Made by a program: the position numbers and the translations under genes. From NCBI GenBank assembly GCA_013815505.1, contig JACDGA010000071.1:1-8113 (forward strand): a stretch of DNA of 8,113 nucleotides, written 5' to 3'. Below the pieces are notes generated by a model. The model was given only the letters and a program-made list of their open reading frames with translations, ran no database searches and was not told the DNA's origin. Source of the DNA: Acidimicrobiia bacterium (GTDB taxonomy: Bacteria; Actinomycetota; Acidimicrobiia; Acidimicrobiales; Ilumatobacteraceae). Positions 5,279 to 8,113 of the stretch are shown one piece after another (within the stretch, counting starts at the first letter, position 1; each line of letters starts with the position of its first letter).

Positions 5279-6343
5279 TCAGCGTGTTGCGGCTGCCCGC
5301 TTGCGGCCAGTCGACTTCTTTCCCGCCGGCTTCGTCCCGCTCTCGATGTCAGTGCAGATGGTCTCGACCATCAGTCGCGTGACGACGTAGGGATCCATGT
5401 TGGCGTTGGGGCGACGGTCCTCGAGGTAGCCCTTTCCGTCCTGGTGGACCTGCCACGGGATGCGGATCGACGCACCGCGGTCGGACACGCCGTAGGAGAA
5501 CTTGTTCCACGGTGCCGTCTCGTGGTGGCCTGTCAGGCGGTCCTCGATGCCGTGCCCGTAGTGCTTGACGTGCGCTTCGACGTTGCGACCGAGCGCCTTG
5601 CAGGCGTTCTCGATGTACGGGTAGCCGCCGTCGAGACGCATCTCGATGGTGGAGAAGTTCGTGTGGGCGCCGGCGCCGTTCCAGTCGCCCTTGATCGGCT
5701 TCGGGTCGAGCGTGGCCGACACGTCGTAGTCCTCGGCCGTGCGATAGAGCAGCCAGCGACTGACCCACAGCTGGTCGGCGACCTCGAGCGTCGGCAGCGG
5801 GCCGACCTGGTACTCCCACTGGCCGATCATCACCTCGGCGTTGACGCCGCTGATCGACAGGCCGGCGGCGAGGCAGTTGTCGAGGTGGTGATCGACGATG
5901 TCACGCCCGAAGATCTCGTCGGACCCGACGCCGCAGTAGTAGCCACCCTGTGGGGCGGGGAAGCCGCCGGCAGGGAAGCCGTAGGGCCGGCCGTCCTTGT
6001 AGTACGTGTACTCCTGCTCGATGCCGAAGATGGATTCGTGCTCGGCGTACTTCTTCGCCACCCGTGCACAGGCGGCGCGAGTGTTCGTGACGTGTGGCTT
6101 GCCGTCGACCGTGAGCACCTCGCAGAGCACGAGCTTGTTCTGGTCGCCACGGACCGGGTCGGGGCAGATGAACACCGGCTTCAGCACGCAGTCGCTCTTG
6201 TCGCCTGTCGCCTGGTTCGTCGACGAACCGTCGAAGCCCCAGATGGGGGGCTCGGCACCGTCGTCGAGGATCTTCGTCTTCGAGCGCAGCTTGGATGTCG
6301 GCTCTGTTCCGTCGATCCAGATGTATTCGGCTTTGTAGGCCAC
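5279..6343 (-). CDS. glnII: Glutamine synthetase type II (eukaryotic-type GSII)
   Basis: This ATP-dependent glutamine synthetase belongs to the GSII family found in eukaryotes, rhizobia and actinobacteria. It is a different branch from GlnA and usually smaller (about 340 residues). The product has 354 residues. The N-terminus VAYKAEYIWIDGTEPTSKLR is typical of actinobacterial GlnII. Motifs in order are WGFDGSSTNQA (35-45), FGIEQEYTYY (106-115), GDWNGAGAHTNFST (219-232), HETAPW (274-279), SDRGASIRIP (287-296) and EDRRPNANMDPYVV (308-321). GTG at 6343 is chosen because homologues begin here and GAGG lies a few bases upstream. The last 19 residues (336-354) are an unusual lysine/arginine-rich tail with no acidic residue. 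A four-unit operator array 60 bases upstream suggests nitrogen (GlnR) and perhaps phosphate (PhoP) control. It is the first gene of the nitrogen block. Confidence 0.95.
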   Translation of the reverse strand: MAYKAEYIWIDGTEPTSKLRSKTKILDDGAEPPIWGFDGSSTNQATGDKSDCVLKPVFICPDPVRGDQNKLVLCEVLTVDGKPHVTNTRAACARVAKKYAEHESIFGIEQEYTYYKDGRPYGFPAGGFPAPQGGYYCGVGSDEIFGRDIVDHHLDNCLAAGLSISGVNAEVMIGQWEYQVGPLPTLEVADQLWVSRWLLYRTAEDYDVSATLDPKPIKGDWNGAGAHTNFSTIEMRLDGGYPYIENACKALGRNVEAHVKHYGHGIEDRLTGHHETAPWNKFSYGVSDRGASIRIPWQVHQDGKGYLEDRRPNANMDPYVVTRLMVETICTDIESGTKPAGKKSTGRKRAAATR

Positions 6344-6402
6344 GAGACCTCGACTTTCGATGCGTCGGACGTAGGTGTGCGCGCTGAGTCTCCCGACGAG
6401 TC

Positions 6403-6441
6403 GTTGCCCGGTTGTTGCCCGAATGTGAACGCTGTGTGAAC
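6403..6441 (-). promoter_or_regulatory. GlnR/PhoP-like operator: four half-sites at exact 11-bp phase
   Basis: On the minus strand, reading towards glnII, four elements end in AC at 6437-6436, 6426-6425, 6415-6414 and 6404-6403, each exactly 11 bases apart. They read TTCAC, TTCAC, GCAAC, GCAAC. The published actinobacterial GlnR consensus is gTnAC-n6-GaAAC repeated, which has this period. The first two units are also GTTCACA repeated at 11 bases, the core of the Streptomyces PhoP box; PhoP and GlnR are known to share nitrogen-gene promoters there. The nearest unit is 60 bases from the glnII GTG, placed for an activator upstream of a -35 box. I see no strong -10; TACGTC at 6373-6368 is the best candidate. 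Confidence 0.65.
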
Positions 6442-6471
6442 TGGCGACGGGCGCCGCGTATCGGTCAGGCG

Positions 6472-7053
6472 TCAGCGATTCCAGCTGCCGATGGCGCGGG
6501 CCTCGCGGTCCCACGAGAGCACCGACACGGTCGCCGTGTCGAGCCTGAAGCGCCGCCCCTCGTTCGGTGCGAGGCCGATCCAGCGTGCGGCGAGCACGCG
6601 CCCGACGTGGGCGTGGGTGAACACGAGCGTGCGTTCGTCTCCACCGGCAATCACCCGCTCGATCATTCCGTCGACGCGGCGGCCCACGTCACCCGCCGAC
6701 TCGCCACCGGGTGTGTCGTGGGTCCACACCGTCCAGCCAGGCACGTGCTCGCGGATCTCCGGTGTCGTCAGCCCCTCGTACTCGCCGTACGACCACTCGA
6801 TCATGGTCGGTTCGAGTGTCGCCGTGCCGAAGCCGGCGAGGTGTGCGGTGTCACGGGCGCGTCGCAGCGGGCTCGTCAGCACGGTGGCGAACTCGACGTG
6901 CTCGAGCGGCGAGCGCAACCCCCTTGCTGCAGTCTCACCGTCGCTGGTCAACGGCAGGTCGGTGCGACTGGTGTGCCGACCCGCTCGGCTCCAATCGGTC
7001 TCGCCGTGGCGCACGACCCACACCTCGGGCTGCGTCCCGGGCGTGTCGGTCAC
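6472..7053 (-). CDS. Histidine phosphatase family protein (Rv3214-like acid phosphatase)
   Basis: This 193-residue cytoplasmic phosphohydrolase belongs to the phosphoglycerate-mutase-like family. It uses a phosphohistidine intermediate. The catalytic motif RHGE is at 15-18 (nucleophile H16), the second arginine lies in SPLRRARDTA (61-70), the probable acid is E86 in EWSYGEYEGLTTPEIRE, and the second histidine is H147 in FTHAHVGR. The stretch WSRAGRHTSRTDLPLT and the EWSYGEYEGLTTPEIRE block resemble M. tuberculosis Rv3214, named as a phosphoglycerate mutase but reported as an acid phosphatase. It is therefore more likely a general phosphatase than a glycolytic mutase. The GTG at 7053 has no good Shine-Dalgarno; a nine-codon frame ends on it (GTGA). 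The gene lies upstream of glnII on the same strand, 128 bases apart, with the operator array between them, so they are probably separate units. Confidence 0.9.
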   Translation of the reverse strand: MTDTPGTQPEVWVVRHGETDWSRAGRHTSRTDLPLTSDGETAARGLRSPLEHVEFATVLTSPLRRARDTAHLAGFGTATLEPTMIEWSYGEYEGLTTPEIREHVPGWTVWTHDTPGGESAGDVGRRVDGMIERVIAGGDERTLVFTHAHVGRVLAARWIGLAPNEGRRFRLDTATVSVLSWDREARAIGSWNR

Positions 7054-7079
7054 GGCAGCGGTTCCCAGAGTGCACCCAT
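7050..7079 (-). other. Nine-codon mini-ORF ending on the phosphatase start
   Basis: ATG at 7079 opens MGALWEPLP and stops at TGA 7052-7050, which overlaps the phosphatase GTG (7053-7051) as GTGA. No Shine-Dalgarno precedes the mini-ORF. Because the GTG lacks its own ribosome-binding site, coupling through this short frame is conceivable, but a frame this short can arise by chance. Confidence 0.25.
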
Positions 7080-7123
7080 CACGCGCCGAAGGTAGGCGAT
7101 CGGCGCGGTGTCACAATGTCATC

Positions 7124-8077
7124 GTGACGGTGCTGATCGACGAGCCGCGTTGGTGGCACAGGGGACGCAGGTGGTGCCATCTCGTCAGTGATTCGTCCTA
7201 CGAGGAGCTGCACGAGTTCGCGCAGGCAAACGGCATCCCGCGTCGAGGGTTCCAGGGTGACCACTACGACATCCCTGACGAGCACCGGGTCCAGATGATC
7301 GACGGCGGCGCGACCGTGGTCGAGAGCCGAGAGCTGGTGCGCCGATTGCGTGCCGCGGGCCTGCGCCTGTCGCCGGCGGCGCGCCGAGCTCGTCGCTCGC
7401 CAGAGCGACGTCCGCTCGCGGTGGTGACGGGAGCGACGCGGGGCATCGGCAGGGCAATCGCCGAGCGATTGGCGGCGAGCCACGACCTGGTCCTCTTCGG
7501 CCGCGACGAATCGGCACTGGCCGAGGTGGCCGCCGCGATCGACGGCGCACGCACGGTGGCCGTCGAGCTGACGGAGGAAGCCGACGTCGCTGCGGCGGTC
7601 GACGGGATCGAGCGCCTCGATCTGCTCGTCCACAGTGCCGGCGTTGCCGAGCTCGGCACCGTTGCCGACCTGACGACAGCGACGTGGCGCGAGACGTTTG
7701 ACGTCAACGTCGTGGCGGTTGCGGCGTTGACTCGCGTCCTGCTCCCTGCGCTGCGCGCCGCGGGTGGTCATGTCGTGTGTGTCAACTCGGGTGCTGGCCG
7801 GACGGCGAGGCCGAACTGGGGCTCGTACGCGGCCAGCAAGTTCGCGCTGCGGGCGTTCGCCGACTCGCTGCGGGCGGAGGAACCGGCGCTGCGCGTGACG
7901 ACGGTCTTCCCTGGGCGAACGGCGACGGCGATGCAGCGTGGCGTCCGCGCCGCCGAAGGCGAGTCGTACGACGAGGACGACTACCTGCGTCCCGAGTCGG
8001 TCGCCGCCGCCGTGGCGTTTGCCGTCACTGCCGGCGACGACGCCCACGTCACCGAGCTGGCGATCAGCCCGCGCTAG
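7124..8077 (+). CDS. DUF4031-short-chain dehydrogenase fusion protein
   Basis: This is a 317-residue protein of two domains. Residues 1-81 match DUF4031 as I recall it: VTVLIDEPRWWHRGRRWCHL (1-20), then SYEELHEFAQANGIPRRGF and GDHYDIP (45-51). That domain has no known function. After an arginine-rich linker (about 82-97) comes a complete classical SDR. It has the cofactor-binding TGATRGIG (102-109), SAG (171-173), N195 in DVNV, catalytic S222 in NSGAG, Y235 and K239 in YAASK, and PG at 263-264. All four SDR catalytic residues are present, so NAD(P)(H)-dependent oxidoreductase activity is expected; the substrate is unknown. The GTG at 7124 begins the conserved DUF4031 sequence. There is no Shine-Dalgarno; CACAAT at 7112-7117 could be a -10 for a leaderless message. 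No stop or good internal start separates the domains, supporting a true fusion. Confidence 0.88.
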   Translation: MTVLIDEPRWWHRGRRWCHLVSDSSYEELHEFAQANGIPRRGFQGDHYDIPDEHRVQMIDGGATVVESRELVRRLRAAGLRLSPAARRARRSPERRPLAVVTGATRGIGRAIAERLAASHDLVLFGRDESALAEVAAAIDGARTVAVELTEEADVAAAVDGIERLDLLVHSAGVAELGTVADLTTATWRETFDVNVVAVAALTRVLLPALRAAGGHVVCVNSGAGRTARPNWGSYAASKFALRAFADSLRAEEPALRVTTVFPGRTATAMQRGVRAAEGESYDEDDYLRPESVAAAVAFAVTAGDDAHVTELAISPR

Positions 8078-8113
8078 GTGAAGTACGGGCGGAGGCGATC
8101 GCAGATCGTGTCC
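8074..8113 (-). CDS. C-terminal end of a minus-strand gene, cut by the window edge
   Basis: Reading leftward from 8112, the codons give DTICDRLRPYFT followed by TAG (8076-8074), with G or C at nearly every third position, typical of coding in this genome. Its stop and the fusion gene's stop overlap inside CTAG (8074-8077), so the two genes would be tail-to-tail. Twelve residues are too few to name a family. Confidence 0.45.
   Translation of the reverse strand, partial: DTICDRLRPYFT

Noticed and set aside
5147..6439. Long plus-strand open frame of about 430 codons
   Set aside because: It lies antisense to glnII, which has unmistakable GSII motifs. Its translation is valine/arginine-rich with no domain, as expected for the reverse strand of high-GC coding DNA.
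6491..7123. Upstream extension of the DUF4031-SDR frame
   Set aside because: This stretch is antisense to the histidine phosphatase gene. Conserved DUF4031 sequence begins exactly at the GTG at 7124.
7079..8047. Minus-strand open frame of about 320 codons opposite the SDR fusion
   Set aside because: It is antisense to a gene with complete SDR catalytic residues; the translation is arginine-rich and motif-free.
1..8113. Mobile element, phage or CRISPR content
   Set aside because: No transposase, integrase, phage gene, terminal repeat pair or regularly spaced repeat array was seen; apart from the 681-831 repeats the window looks like ordinary chromosome.

Overview
The window is high-GC DNA from an actinobacterium. 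The protein families point there: a relative of the mycothiol-dependent nitroreductase Rv2466c, an Rv3214-like acid phosphatase, a GlnA2-type glutamine synthetase, a GSII glutamine synthetase, and a GlnR-like OmpR-family regulator. GTG starts, a probable leaderless gene and dense coding on both strands also fit. A deep lineage such as Acidimicrobiia is possible, but the sequence alone cannot settle this. I saw no tRNA, rRNA, CRISPR array, transposase or phage gene.

Left part (1-1600). A DsbA-fold oxidoreductase gene on the minus strand (4-654) resembles Rv2466c but has CPWA where the family has CPWC. It is followed by a short region with a nested inverted repeat (681-761). Next comes the plus-strand C-terminal half of an SGNH/GDSL hydrolase without its nucleophile block (about 767-1261, probably a remnant). 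A small minus-strand membrane protein of unknown function (1309-1506) closes this part.

Middle (1605-3100). A MarR-type repressor and an EamA/DMT transporter are divergent across a short AT-rich interval. That interval holds a 16-bp imperfect palindrome overlapping the likely transporter promoter, which is the usual layout of a repressor controlling its neighbour. The transporter frame has no stop where the protein should end; it runs about 740 bases antisense through the next gene.

Nitrogen block (3100-6441, all minus strand). In transcription order this is a GlnR/PhoP-like operator array of four 11-bp-phased half-sites, a eukaryotic-type (GSII) glutamine synthetase, a strong hairpin, a GlnA2-like (GSI-alpha) glutamine synthetase, and a GlnR-like atypical response regulator. 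The regulator's GTG start overlaps the synthetase stop (GTGA). The block looks like a self-contained ammonium-assimilation module: two non-homologous synthetases, their probable regulator, and a site where that regulator (or PhoP) could act.

Right part (6472-8113). A histidine-phosphatase gene (minus) is divergent from a plus-strand gene that fuses a DUF4031 domain to a short-chain dehydrogenase. The window ends in the last codons of another minus-strand gene whose stop shares the tetranucleotide CTAG with the fusion gene's stop.

Functions rest on remembered family motifs, not on searches. Start sites are the least certain element of the annotation.
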